The notes: generated by a model not told the origin, from the sequence alone. DNA of 64,000 nucleotides from Bacillus sp. M6-12 (GCF_002860285.1 NZ_PGVF01000006.1:124001-188000), one strand, 5' to 3'; counted from the stretch's first letter, positions 36,224 to 45,368 are shown. Numbers and translations are program-made.

Positions 36224-38344
36224 ATGAAAACCCCTAAAATCATAGTAAGTTTGTTGCTGTCAGGCTCTTTGTTCCTTCATCCCGGAACATATTCAGCAGC
36301 CGGCAATGCAGTTGGTTCAAACGATTCCCTAACTGAGCAGCAAACAAGCAGTAATGTAAATACTCCTGAAAGTGGGCAACGAGTACAACAAAATGAAAAC
36401 TCTGAGGACACTGGCGGGCAGCCGGCGGATAGTAAAAACGCTATAGAAAGTAAGCCTCAGCCCGTTCAAAATTCAAACAAAGCAGAGAGCGTGCAGTCCC
36501 AAAGCGGTCAAGCAACTGTCCGGGATGGGAACGTGCAAAGCGGTTCAACTAATCAAGGCAACACAATAAAAGCTGCTTCCGACCAATCTGAGGTTATTTA
36601 TTTTAAGGCAGTAAAACAGGAAACACTAGTTTATATCCGCAAAAATGACCGGTTGGTTTCCATTGCAGCTTTGCAGGGTGATCAGGAGTTTATCTCAAAA
36701 ACACAGCTGGAAAACTGGCACATCATTCAGCTCGGGGACAAAGAGGCATTTATCAAGAAAGTGGATACGCTTCTATCAGACGGTACATCCATTACCAATC
36801 GTACGTCCCTTCCTAATTCAACTGAAACAATCAGCTTACTCAACGATGTTCCTGTTTATGAGAATGAATCAACAAGTATACCGTTTGCAAAACTTTTTTC
36901 AGGAGATAGTTATCAGGTCATCAGTAGTACGGATGCAGGCTATTTCGTTAATGTTGGCGGAAGGGCCGGCTTTATCAAAAAAACAGATATAGTCCGTGAA
37001 TTCACGACCCAGGATAAATATTTTACAGTGCTTACTGAAAAACAGCCCGTTTATATCAAACAGGGAAGCAAACTGGTCCAAAAAGGTTCTCTTTTAAAAG
37101 GGAAAGAGTTTGCTAGATTAAAAGGTGACGGAAAGTGGCATCTTATTTCCTACGGCAGCCAGACTGGATTCGTGGCAATAGAGGGAACGGCGCCTTCAGC
37201 AGGAAAAACAATTGTAAAGGCTGAACCAAACAGCAGAGTTTCCTTAACTATTAAAACTGATACGGTTGTTTATGAGGGTACTAGTCTGACAACAGCTGGA
37301 TTTGCAACACTTTTAAAAGCCGAAAAATATCCTATTGTCTCGCGCGCAGGTGATTGGTTTAAGGTTAATTATGCGGGCCGTATCGGCTATGTTCACCCGT
37401 ATTTGGCAAGCACGAACTATGTGGATGCAGCAAATACAAAAGGTGTTTATACATATGAGCAGCTGGGATCGGATGCCAAGACACTCGAAATTATGTACCC
37501 AGGGCTTGTAAAAACGGAGGTAATCGGCAAGTCTGTGGATGGAAGAAACCTTTATGCAATTAAGCTGGGCAAAGGCAAAAAGGAAATCTTCTTTAACGGT
37601 TCACATCATGCCAGGGAGCATATGACCACCAATGTATTGATGGAAATGGCAGACCAATACGCCTTATCATATGCAAAGGGTACGACATATGGCGGCTATA
37701 AAACAAGGGCCGTGCTAAACAATGTGAGTATATGGTTTGTCCCAATGCTGAATCCTGATGGGGTAACACTGGTTCAAAAAGGACATTTAAGTGCTAAGAA
37801 TCCAGCCCAGGTGCTAAAGCTTAATAATGGCAAGAAGGATTTTTCTGCGTGGAAAGCAAACATACGCGGTGTGGATTTGAACCGCCAATATCCGGCGAAC
37901 TGGGCAAGTATTGATTATGATGCCAAAAAACCCGGCCCTAAAAATTTTAAAGGCTATAAACCGCTTAGCGAACCTGAAGTCATTGCTATCGTCAATTTTG
38001 TGAAAAAGCATTCCTTTAAAACGGCAGTAGCCTATCATTCTTCCGGAAACATCCTTTACTGGCACTACGGTCAGACAGGAAGCAGGTATACAAGAGACTA
38101 TACTCTTGCGAAAAGGTATGGCAGCCTGACTGGATATAGCTTAGTAGCGCCAAGCAAGAATCCTTCGAAAAGCGGCGGAGGCTTTAAGGATTGGTTTATT
38201 ATGCAAACGAAGATGCCTGGCTTTACGCCTGAAATCTCCAAATATGTCGGAGAAAGGCCTGTACCAGTATCCTACTTTCCATCGGTCTGGAGTAAAAACT
38301 ATAAAGCCGGACTCATGCTGGCTGACGACGCTTCTAGAAGATAA
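36224..38344 (+). CDS. Secreted M14 zinc carboxypeptidase with SH3-like repeats
   Basis: 706 residues; ATG 36224 with GGGAGGAG 13 bases upstream (long spacing, but a stop in frame excludes nearer upstream starts). Signal peptide about 1-26, then a Gln/Asn/Ser-rich linker (27-120). Four SH3-like modules of about 65-70 residues (VYIRKND, VPVYENE, VYIKQGS, VVYEGTS) likely bind the wall. The M14 domain (about 405-700) has zinc ligands H462 and E465 (HHARE) and H605 (AYHSSG), the DLNRQYP substrate Asn-Arg, and catalytic E670 (TPEIS). It would remove C-terminal residues from peptides or split gamma-D-Glu-mDAP bonds, as in related Bacillus enzymes. Confidence 0.92.
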   Translation: MKTPKIIVSLLLSGSLFLHPGTYSAAGNAVGSNDSLTEQQTSSNVNTPESGQRVQQNENSEDTGGQPADSKNAIESKPQPVQNSNKAESVQSQSGQATVRDGNVQSGSTNQGNTIKAASDQSEVIYFKAVKQETLVYIRKNDRLVSIAALQGDQEFISKTQLENWHIIQLGDKEAFIKKVDTLLSDGTSITNRTSLPNSTETISLLNDVPVYENESTSIPFAKLFSGDSYQVISSTDAGYFVNVGGRAGFIKKTDIVREFTTQDKYFTVLTEKQPVYIKQGSKLVQKGSLLKGKEFARLKGDGKWHLISYGSQTGFVAIEGTAPSAGKTIVKAEPNSRVSLTIKTDTVVYEGTSLTTAGFATLLKAEKYPIVSRAGDWFKVNYAGRIGYVHPYLASTNYVDAANTKGVYTYEQLGSDAKTLEIMYPGLVKTEVIGKSVDGRNLYAIKLGKGKKEIFFNGSHHAREHMTTNVLMEMADQYALSYAKGTTYGGYKTRAVLNNVSIWFVPMLNPDGVTLVQKGHLSAKNPAQVLKLNNGKKDFSAWKANIRGVDLNRQYPANWASIDYDAKKPGPKNFKGYKPLSEPEVIAIVNFVKKHSFKTAVAYHSSGNILYWHYGQTGSRYTRDYTLAKRYGSLTGYSLVAPSKNPSKSGGGFKDWFIMQTKMPGFTPEISKYVGERPVPVSYFPSVWSKNYKAGLMLADDASRR

Positions 38345-38363
38345 ATAATGCTATAAAAGCGAG

Positions 38364-38392
38364 AAGGCCTCCCATGGCGGGAGGCCTTTTTT
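38364..38392 (+). terminator. Terminator of the carboxypeptidase gene
   Basis: AAGGCCTCCC / GGGAGGCCTT perfect stem, T6. Confidence 0.93.
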
Positions 38393-38410
38393 GGGGTGCA
38401 GGGGGCACGA

Positions 38411-38610
38411 ATTTTGTCGAGAAATCGATATATTTGCAAATTTGGACGAAAAAATTTGAAAAGTGAACGATAAAATTTCAAAGTTGACGATAAAGTAGCC
38501 TAAGTCGATAGATAACAATTTTAGGCGGCAATCCCCATGGGGGTATTTACGGCTTTGAGTTGACGATAAGAGCCGAAAAACTGATCATATTCCTATTTAA
38601 GTTGATGATA
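38411..38610 (+). repeat. 21-base-period array with GTCGAG head, copy 2
   Basis: TTTTGTCGAGAAATCGATAT at 38412-38431 is followed by units with ACGA at 38446, 38467 and 38487 (spacing 21, 20), then less regular AGTCGATAGATAA, AGTTGACGATAAG (38559) and GTTGATGATA (38601). The GGGGGTATTT box lies at 38539-38548 and an inverted TATACCCCC box at 38744-38752. Confidence 0.7.
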
Positions 38611-38643
38611 TGCTATAAAAATTCTGCAGTAAAAAGTTGTGCA

Positions 38644-38982
38644 TTAACAATCAGAGTGGATTTTTTTAAATTGATAGATTAAATTCCTAAATGTTAACCT
38701 AATTAGGGCAATCAGAAGACACATTTCTGCTAAAAGATAAGTATATACCCCCCTTTTTTCTTCTACTTTGATGAGAAAACAACCGATTAATGGCCATATA
38801 GCAACTTGGCACAATCTAATGTGAACTAAAAGCCAGACTATCGGATGCCCAAGCGCTGTTGTCGAAGGATGGTTGATTTTCAGGAACGGAATATATTTCC
38901 AGTAACTCCTTATTCTGCTAAACTTAATAAGTGCTATAAAAAGATTAAAAGGGGGAAGAGCATGAAAAAGCTGTACAAGCAA
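38644..38982 (-). other. Possible decayed membrane-protein ORF
   Basis: A minus-strand frame of 112 codons has hydrophobic stretches (PIVWLLVHI, VAIWPLIGCFLI, LLAEMCLLIALI) that read like protein rather than a shadow. It has no ribosome site and overlaps the start of the subtilase gene on the other strand. It may be the tail of a lost gene; the upstream boundary is unclear. Confidence 0.2.
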
Positions 38983-40494
38983 GCTGCGGTGATTGGACTG
39001 TCTGCCGGTCTATTGGCGGCAAGTGTATCACCAGCCACTTTTTTAGCTGAGACCAAAACTATAAAAAATGCTAAAATTGCATCCTTTCAAACAGGAAACT
39101 CACCGTTTCAGGATACTAAATCACGTGAGAAGCAAAATAATGTAAGTGAAGATACGCTGGTTGTTAAATTTAAATCTCCTCTGACGGCCGCCGAGCATAG
39201 ATCCGCGGGAGGCACTGTCGTTAAACAGTTTTCAGACTTAAAGTATGCAATAGTAAAGGTTAAGGATAAAAAGAACCTTCATAAGGCTATTCAAAATTAT
39301 CAGCGAATCGGAAAGGTAGATTCCGTTGGCCCAAGCGTATTTTATTCTACTTATGGATATGCTGATCCAAAAGCATCCAATCAATATCATTTATCAATGT
39401 TAAATATTGCAAAGGCACAGGGCTTAGCCGGGAAAAACAAGGTAATCGTTGCTGTCATTGACACAGGTATCGATTCCCGCCATCCGGATTTGAAAAACGT
39501 TTTATTGCCTGGATATAATGCTGCTAACCCAATGAACCAGCCAGCTGTCGATTACCACGGAACTCATGTGGCAGGTATCATAGCTGCCAATAAAGACAAT
39601 GGTATCGGCGGGTATGGCGTCAGCCCGAATGTTAAAATTCTTCCTATTGATGTATTTGACCGTTATTATGCAAGCGATTACAGCATAGCACAGGGAATTT
39701 TACATGCAGTTGAAAAGGGAGCAGATGTTATTAACATGAGTTTGGGCGGCCCATTTTCGTCCCCGATAATCGAGGAAGCAGTAAAGCAGGCTATTGATAA
39801 GGGAATAGTGGTAGTTGCCGCAGCCGGAAATGATGGCTATGAATGGGTTAACTATCCTGCAGGTTATGAAGGGGTTATCAGCGTTGGTGCCATAAATGAA
39901 AAACGGAACCTAGCCGAGTTTTCGACCTTTGGTCCTTCCATTGATATAGTTGCTCCTGGTGAAGAAGTGTACAGCACTATCTATGAGGCAGAGAGAAAAT
40001 CGAGTTTCCGAAAATTAAGCGGAACGTCCATGTCATCTCCGGTAGTAGCGGGGGCTGCGGCACTGTTGCTCTCAAAATATCCTAATCTAACCCCGGTTCA
40101 GGTTGAATATATTTTGGAACAGACAGCTACCGACCTGGGGGAAAAAGGGTTTGACGGCAAATTTGGAAACGGGCTAGTGAATATTGTTGCCGCTCTCCAG
40201 TATGATATTAAAAAAGTTCCTACTTTCATTAAAGAAACGTGGACCCAGAAGGAAATTTTGGCAAATGCAGAAGATGTACAAGTTTCCGATTCCCTGACAA
40301 AGACCGGGTCATTTACTAAACCGTATGAGCAGAAATGGATTAAGTTCCCGGTTAAAGAAGGTGACAATATCCAGACTGTGTTGGATGGAGCAGCTCAATA
40401 TGACTATAAGCTGATGATCCATTTTTATGGCGAGAATAAAACCCAGACAACAGAAGTGAACGATGTACTGGCCGGGAAACAAGAAGACAATTGA
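38962..40494 (+). CDS. Subtilase (S8), N-terminal part of an apparently frameshifted gene
   Basis: 510 residues from ATG 38962 with GGGGGAAGAG upstream. Signal peptide about 1-29, an I9-like propeptide with LVVKFK (about 64-125), and a catalytic domain with D167 (VIDTGID), H199 (YHGTHVAG), N290 (AAAGND) and S356 (SGTSMSSP). The frame ends at TGA 40492 in the middle of a beta domain (YDYKLMIHFYGENK). The next frame continues that domain, so the natural product is probably about 1100 residues, encoded 38962-42275. The protease domain itself is complete and could be active. Confidence 0.85.
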   Translation: MKKLYKQAAVIGLSAGLLAASVSPATFLAETKTIKNAKIASFQTGNSPFQDTKSREKQNNVSEDTLVVKFKSPLTAAEHRSAGGTVVKQFSDLKYAIVKVKDKKNLHKAIQNYQRIGKVDSVGPSVFYSTYGYADPKASNQYHLSMLNIAKAQGLAGKNKVIVAVIDTGIDSRHPDLKNVLLPGYNAANPMNQPAVDYHGTHVAGIIAANKDNGIGGYGVSPNVKILPIDVFDRYYASDYSIAQGILHAVEKGADVINMSLGGPFSSPIIEEAVKQAIDKGIVVVAAAGNDGYEWVNYPAGYEGVISVGAINEKRNLAEFSTFGPSIDIVAPGEEVYSTIYEAERKSSFRKLSGTSMSSPVVAGAAALLLSKYPNLTPVQVEYILEQTATDLGEKGFDGKFGNGLVNIVAALQYDIKKVPTFIKETWTQKEILANAEDVQVSDSLTKTGSFTKPYEQKWIKFPVKEGDNIQTVLDGAAQYDYKLMIHFYGENKTQTTEVNDVLAGKQEDN

Positions 40495-42275
40495 TTAATA
40501 TCACAACAACCGGGGTACCTGGGGTTAACTCTAATTTAAGCATTTATAATGCTGAAGAAATTTTACCGCCGAAAGACGGAAAAACATTGCCGCCTGGAAA
40601 TGAAGGTACTATGCCTCCTGGAGAAGGGGAAGTAAAACACCCTGAAGAAGACAGGGGACAAATTCTGAAAGAAATGCTGGAAGGGAAGCAGCCAATCGAG
40701 CCGATGTTTTACTCAAACAGCGGGGGGACTAGTGAAGGGGACAAGCTAACCTTTACAGCGGCCGCAGAGAAAGAATATATTTTAAAAGTCTCCAATAAAC
40801 CGGATAACCGTTATGGTTTATTTGAATTCTTTATGATGGGGATGAGCTCCTTTAAAGCTGAAACTAAAGCAGAGCAATCTCTTATTCCATACCAGATTAA
40901 AATGGAAGGCAAGGTATTCCCTCCTGATGAAGATAAATATCCAATGAATGAAGAAGAGGGCAAGGGGGACCCAGACGAAGAGTCCACAAAAGAAGCTGAA
41001 ACAAAGCCAGAAAAACTTAGGGCAGCCGTCTATGCTGCAGCAGACCCATTCGTCGAAGAACAAAATGAGTATGTAAATAAAATTTTGGAAAGTGCATTGC
41101 CTTATGAAACAGGAAAGCAAGCACAAGCGTACCTGCAAAGTTCATCCGATGAAGATTGGTATGTAGTGAAGCCATCTGCTACCTCAATCCTTGAATTGTC
41201 CCTTACCAATAAAGAGAAGAAAGTTCCGTATATGGAAATCTATCAAGTGGTTGAAGACAAAACAGAGGATGGAGAAAAAGTAAAAAACTTAAATTATTTA
41301 GGCGAAAATATAAATTGGGGCATGGGCTCCCTTACAACCAAAGAAAAGATATTTACAGGCTTTAAAAAAGGTGAAACCTATCTCATTGCGATCAGGCCGA
41401 ATTTCTTTAACGAAAGTGACAGCATTTCCTTTGAGCCATATCACCTTAGCTCAAAAGTGGCAGTCGCAAACCCGAATGATAAGTACGAGGATAATGATTC
41501 ACTGGAAAACGTGAAGAATATTCCTGGATCAGTTTTCTCAGGTAAGTTTTCATTGCCTGGAGACAGAGATGTTTTCTATTATCAATCAAAAGAAACAGCA
41601 ATAAAAGGTATTACCATCACGGCTAACGATAAAGCTAAGGAACTGTCACAATATCCTAAAGAACTGCTAAATGAATTCATGGGTGTAGCTGCAATTTTGG
41701 AAGACCGAAACAATAATAGAAAAATAGACGATGAAGAATTCAACTATGCTCATTATATTGAAAAAGGTAACCCTGGCTATACGTATGGATCATTTAAAAT
41801 GGTTAAGGGGAAAAACTACTTTATCGTGCTTGAAGGCTATATAAACGGACCGTTAACACTAACTCCTTATACATTCACAATGGGAGATGCCAAACTCAAG
41901 GATGAAGATGCCGGATCCGTTGTCAAAAACAATACTCCTTCAAAACCAATACAGCTGAAAAAAGTAAAAGCTCAGCTTCATACAGCAACAGGTTACTTTA
42001 ATACTGGAGTAGCAAACGGAGATTCCGATTGGTATGAGTACAGCCTGAACAGGGATACTTCAGGTGTCATTATGCTTTCTGACGATAAAAACATCGATGG
42101 CATCATTTCTGTGTACCAAAATGGCAAACTGATTGCCAGTGCAGACTATTATCCGGAAGGCGATAATGAGGCATTATACCTTAACCTGAAAAAGGGCAAG
42201 TACCACATCCAGGTAAAAGAAGTATATGGGAATGCCAGCCTTAACCCGTATACATTACAAGTTTATATGAACTAG
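40491..42275 (+). CDS. C-terminal part of the frameshifted subtilase (PPC-like beta domains)
   Basis: 594 codons in the -1 frame. It has no signal peptide and no ribosome site; TTG 40491 only coincides with the upstream stop (TTGA). It begins inside a strand pattern (INITTTGVPGVNSNLSIYN) that completes the preceding beta domain. Four or so pre-peptidase C-terminal (PPC)-like modules follow, recognisable by SSDEDWYVVKPS, SLPGDRDVFYYQS and NGDSDWYEYSL, with an acidic Pro/Glu-rich linker (about 24-60 and 150-175). Such domains follow secreted proteases and are often removed on maturation. The frame stays open for 1.8 kb, so the break is recent or a sequencing error. Confidence 0.75.
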   Translation: MINITTTGVPGVNSNLSIYNAEEILPPKDGKTLPPGNEGTMPPGEGEVKHPEEDRGQILKEMLEGKQPIEPMFYSNSGGTSEGDKLTFTAAAEKEYILKVSNKPDNRYGLFEFFMMGMSSFKAETKAEQSLIPYQIKMEGKVFPPDEDKYPMNEEEGKGDPDEESTKEAETKPEKLRAAVYAAADPFVEEQNEYVNKILESALPYETGKQAQAYLQSSSDEDWYVVKPSATSILELSLTNKEKKVPYMEIYQVVEDKTEDGEKVKNLNYLGENINWGMGSLTTKEKIFTGFKKGETYLIAIRPNFFNESDSISFEPYHLSSKVAVANPNDKYEDNDSLENVKNIPGSVFSGKFSLPGDRDVFYYQSKETAIKGITITANDKAKELSQYPKELLNEFMGVAAILEDRNNNRKIDDEEFNYAHYIEKGNPGYTYGSFKMVKGKNYFIVLEGYINGPLTLTPYTFTMGDAKLKDEDAGSVVKNNTPSKPIQLKKVKAQLHTATGYFNTGVANGDSDWYEYSLNRDTSGVIMLSDDKNIDGIISVYQNGKLIASADYYPEGDNEALYLNLKKGKYHIQVKEVYGNASLNPYTLQVYMN

Positions 42276-42283
42276 AACTAAAG

Positions 42284-42317
42284 AAAAAAGTCGGCTTCAA
42301 CGGAAGCCAACTTTTTT
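42284..42317. terminator. Terminator between subtilase and SGNH-like gene
   Basis: AAAAAAGTCGGCTTC / GAAGCCAACTTTTTT stem with one mismatch and runs on both sides. Confidence 0.88.
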
Positions 42318-42355
42318 CTTGTTTTGTAGAAAGTGTTTTTGGGATTAAGCGAGAA

Positions 42356-43432
42356 TTATTTGGACCCTTGCTGATTAGCGTTATCCTCTTTTCCAAGCTC
42401 GGCTGCTTGTTTTCTGACCTTCTGTAAGTGCTCCGGCAGCTCTTCTTTTGTTATATATACGCCAAAGTCTTCAGGTACATCTTTGCTTTCCCCGCTGAGG
42501 CGGTGGGCAATGAGTGTTCCAACTTGAGGATAGAAGTGATGTCCGTCAAAGTAATTGTTTATTTCATTCGTAACGGTGTTTGGATACATGAAATTATGAA
42601 CTCCGCCAAATACATCCGTCACATCTGTAAGCCATCGCTCGTAGGCAGGCAGCCTGTTTTGGGCCACCAGTTCCTTGAATAAAGGAGTAGAGATAGGCGT
42701 TGTAAAGATAATGAATTCGGTGTTCGGATTATTCTTTTTCAGCTGCATAAGAATGTTTTTATATTGAGGATTGTACGCATATGTTTTGCCGTAAAACATT
42801 TGCCTGAACTTCTCAATTTTTCCTTCCGTTTGCTGCTTTACCTTATCCGGAGATATTTTACGGGCTGATGCAACATTTTCGCGATTATAGTTTCTCTCTT
42901 CCAGTACAGTATTATCTCTGGACATTTTATAGTTCTGATAAGAATACTCCAGCAAATCCCAGGATAAAAGGTTTTTATACCGATAAAAGCGTTCGTTGCT
43001 TTTTGCGATATAACGGTCCAGTGATAGCATGGTTGAGCTTTGGTCCCTGCTGGTTTTAAAGAAATCAATTCCCAGAATGACGCGGTCGAATTCTTTACCG
43101 CGCCGTTTTTTTGCATATTCAATAAATGGATTATATTCTCGTACTGATAAGTTGCTGGCAGAAAAATTATATACATCCATCCCTGAAAAATCGTGCTGAT
43201 TAATATAAGTGCTGCGGCTGCTTCCAATCAGCAGGGTGTCATAATTAAATGGCTGGAAATGAATTGTGTTGGTTTTCTGCTGCCGTTCATCAATGACTGT
43301 CTGGACATTATTGTAGGAATTGGCATGTCCGAACGTCCACATCGGATCAATAAAATAAATAAAGGATGCCGACGAAAGCACACATGCAAGCACGATCGAC
43401 AGAACGGTAATGACAAAAGATTTATGTGACAT
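42356..43432 (-). CDS. Membrane-anchored SGNH/DltD-like protein, partner of the MBOAT acyltransferase
   Basis: 358 residues from the ATG at 43432 (AGGGTG 7 bases upstream); an ATG at 43438 would put the site too near. One N-terminal helix (about 5-28) anchors an extracytoplasmic domain. TLLIGSSRS resembles an SGNH block I, and residues near the C-terminus (FDGHHFYPQVG) supply an Asp-x-His-type pair. It starts 12 bases after the MBOAT stop, so both form one operon. By analogy to PatA/PatB and AlgI/AlgJ pairs it would transfer the acyl group from the MBOAT protein to a wall glycan. In Bacillus anthracis PatA/PatB proteins acetylate the secondary wall polysaccharide bound by SLH domains. Confidence 0.75.
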   Translation of the reverse strand: MSHKSFVITVLSIVLACVLSSASFIYFIDPMWTFGHANSYNNVQTVIDERQQKTNTIHFQPFNYDTLLIGSSRSTYINQHDFSGMDVYNFSASNLSVREYNPFIEYAKKRRGKEFDRVILGIDFFKTSRDQSSTMLSLDRYIAKSNERFYRYKNLLSWDLLEYSYQNYKMSRDNTVLEERNYNRENVASARKISPDKVKQQTEGKIEKFRQMFYGKTYAYNPQYKNILMQLKKNNPNTEFIIFTTPISTPLFKELVAQNRLPAYERWLTDVTDVFGGVHNFMYPNTVTNEINNYFDGHHFYPQVGTLIAHRLSGESKDVPEDFGVYITKEELPEHLQKVRKQAAELGKEDNANQQGSK

Positions 43433-43443
43433 TGGCATTCACC

Positions 43444-44886
43444 CTAAAAGTTGAAGTATAGGAACTCTGAAACCTGCTGCAGCTGGAATACTGAGTATAT
43501 CAGCAGTACCGCGATGTATATAGCAGAAATAATATTTGGTTTCAGTTGATCCCTTAGCTGGATTGAATTTTTTGCAAAAACAGAAATAAAAAAGCCGATT
43601 AATAAGGCGATTGCTGCCCATGTGAAGCTTTCTGCAATGGTGAAATGATAATAAGGTAAATTAAAGCTTTTTAATAGAGTATCTTGAAAACCGTATGGCA
43701 AACTAAATCCATTTAGACCGACCATACCTTTTAATACATTTATAGCTACCTCCACAGATGGGGCCCTAAAGAAAACCCACGCTGCATTTACGAATTGGAA
43801 GGTAATAAACCATGCTAACAGTTTAGGCATCTTAAAGCCCGCCCTACTCCAATAGCGGTTAATCACACTCGCCGCCCCGTGCATAACGCCCCAGATAATG
43901 AATGTCCAGCCTGCGCCATGCCAAATGCCGCTTACAAAGAATACAATGGCAATATTGAGGTATGTCCTTCCAGCACCCTTTCGATTCCCGCCAAGAGGTA
44001 TATAGATATACCTTGTTAAGAAGTTTGAGAGTGTCATATGCCATCTTCTCCAGAAATCCTGGATATTTAGCGCTTTATATGGTGAATTGAAGTTTACAGG
44101 CAGCACGATGTTGAATAATAATGCCGCACCTATGGCCATATCCGAATATCCGCTGAAGTCAAAGTAGAGCTGGAAGGTATATGACAAGGCGGTGACCCAA
44201 GAATCAACAAAGTTTAGAACCCCGTCTGTGCTGTAGCCTTTATTTGCCCATTCAGCGAACGTATCGGCAATGCCGACCTTCTTGAAAAGGCCGACTCCAA
44301 AAATGAATAACCCGGCTGCAATATTGCGATAGTTCATTTTCCGGTTTTCTTTATTTAAAAACTGTTCCATGACATCATTGTGCTGAACGATTGGCCCGGC
44401 TATTAATTGAGGGAAAAATGTCAGGAACAATCCATAATTCAAGAAATTGTATCCTTTAGTCTCTCCATGATAGGAGTCTACTAGATAAGGGATTTTTTGA
44501 AACGTGTAAAAGCTGATCGCAAGCGGCAATATCAGGTTTAATACATTGAAGTTTGTTCCGATGGCCGCATTAACGTTGGTAATAAAGAAATCATAGTACT
44601 TGAAATAACCAAGCAGCGATACGTTAAAAAGAATGCCAGCCGTCAGCAGGACTTTCTTTTTCCGGCCGCCCTCCATTTTTCCAAGCCTTGTTCCGATAAT
44701 ATAGTTGACAGTAAGTGAAAAGAGAAGCAATGGCAGATATATCGGATTCCACCAGCCATAAAAAAAGAGCGAGGCTGTCAGCAGCCATGCTTTTGATAAA
44801 GTGAAATTTATTTTGTTTAAAAGAAAATAGACCACAAAAACAGTGGGCAGGAATAAAAAGATAAATTCAAAAGAATTAAAAATCAA
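43444..44886 (-). CDS. MBOAT-family O-acyltransferase (PatA/AlgI-like)
   Basis: 480 residues from TTG 44886, chosen because GGAGGAG lies just upstream and because MIFNSFEFIFLFLP is the usual start of this family; the frame reaching 44916 includes the site. About ten membrane helices. The MBOAT active-site region WHGAGWTFIIWGVMHG and the NIQDFWRRWHMTLSNFL segment are present. It moves acetyl groups from a cytoplasmic donor across the membrane for O-acetylation of a surface glycan, together with the downstream SGNH-like protein. Closeness to slaP-secA2 suggests the SLH-binding wall polysaccharide as substrate; this is inference. Confidence 0.9.
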   Translation of the reverse strand: MIFNSFEFIFLFLPTVFVVYFLLNKINFTLSKAWLLTASLFFYGWWNPIYLPLLLFSLTVNYIIGTRLGKMEGGRKKKVLLTAGILFNVSLLGYFKYYDFFITNVNAAIGTNFNVLNLILPLAISFYTFQKIPYLVDSYHGETKGYNFLNYGLFLTFFPQLIAGPIVQHNDVMEQFLNKENRKMNYRNIAAGLFIFGVGLFKKVGIADTFAEWANKGYSTDGVLNFVDSWVTALSYTFQLYFDFSGYSDMAIGAALLFNIVLPVNFNSPYKALNIQDFWRRWHMTLSNFLTRYIYIPLGGNRKGAGRTYLNIAIVFFVSGIWHGAGWTFIIWGVMHGAASVINRYWSRAGFKMPKLLAWFITFQFVNAAWVFFRAPSVEVAINVLKGMVGLNGFSLPYGFQDTLLKSFNLPYYHFTIAESFTWAAIALLIGFFISVFAKNSIQLRDQLKPNIISAIYIAVLLIYSVFQLQQVSEFLYFNF

Positions 44887-45104
44887 AGGGCTCTCCTCCG
44901 TTAGGAAAACTATCAAATATATAAATCATACTATACAATAATCTGAGATACAACATAACGCTGTGACTGGAAAATTGTTTTATTCCCAAGCTGTAAAAAA
45001 ATATGTTTCATAGAGATAAAACCGGGGTATAAAAATTTCTGTATGTAAATTAATGGTTTGATTAAATAAATTACCCAACATAGGAAAATTTGCATAATTT
45101 TATC

Positions 45105-45240
45105 TTGTATTACATTACCGATGTGATAAAATATTTATTGTAATAACACATTCCGTTTTGTATTGCATATCTGTTGGTAATGGTTGGTCCTGGCTGAAAA
45201 AGCTGCCTGCTAAATATATTTTAGCAGGCAGCTTTTTTTT
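45105..45240 (+). ncRNA. Candidate orphan small RNA (promoter plus intrinsic terminator, no ORF)
   Basis: TTGTAT at 45105, a 16-base spacer and TAAAAT at 45127 with TG just ahead form a plausible promoter. About 60 bases after the predicted start there is a very strong terminator: AAGCTGCCTGCTAAA pairs perfectly with TTTAGCAGGCAGCTT (45200-45235), then T8. No gene on this strand ends here, because the MBOAT gene is divergent. The unit would give an RNA of about 100 bases. An attenuator ahead of the next gene is an alternative. Confidence 0.4.
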
Positions 45241-45282
45241 GTTGGAGTTTTGTAGAAAAAAATGCCAATGGCAAGTTTTCTC

Positions 45283-45310
45283 TTGGAATAAAATACTAGT
45301 AGTATATAAT
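45283..45310 (+). promoter_or_regulatory. Probable sigma-A promoter of the glycosidase gene
   Basis: TTGGAA (45283) and TATAAT (45305) with a 16-base spacer, about 50 bases before the start codon. Confidence 0.5.
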
Positions 45311-45368
45311 TTATACTGTTGGCCGCTGGATTAGTAGAGTAAAAAAGAAGAGAAAGGTTGTTTGTTCT

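Noticed and set aside
40491-42275. Second half of the subtilase as an independent, translationally coupled gene
   Set aside because: The TTGA overlap would allow coupling, but there is no ribosome site or signal peptide and the frame starts in the middle of a beta domain.
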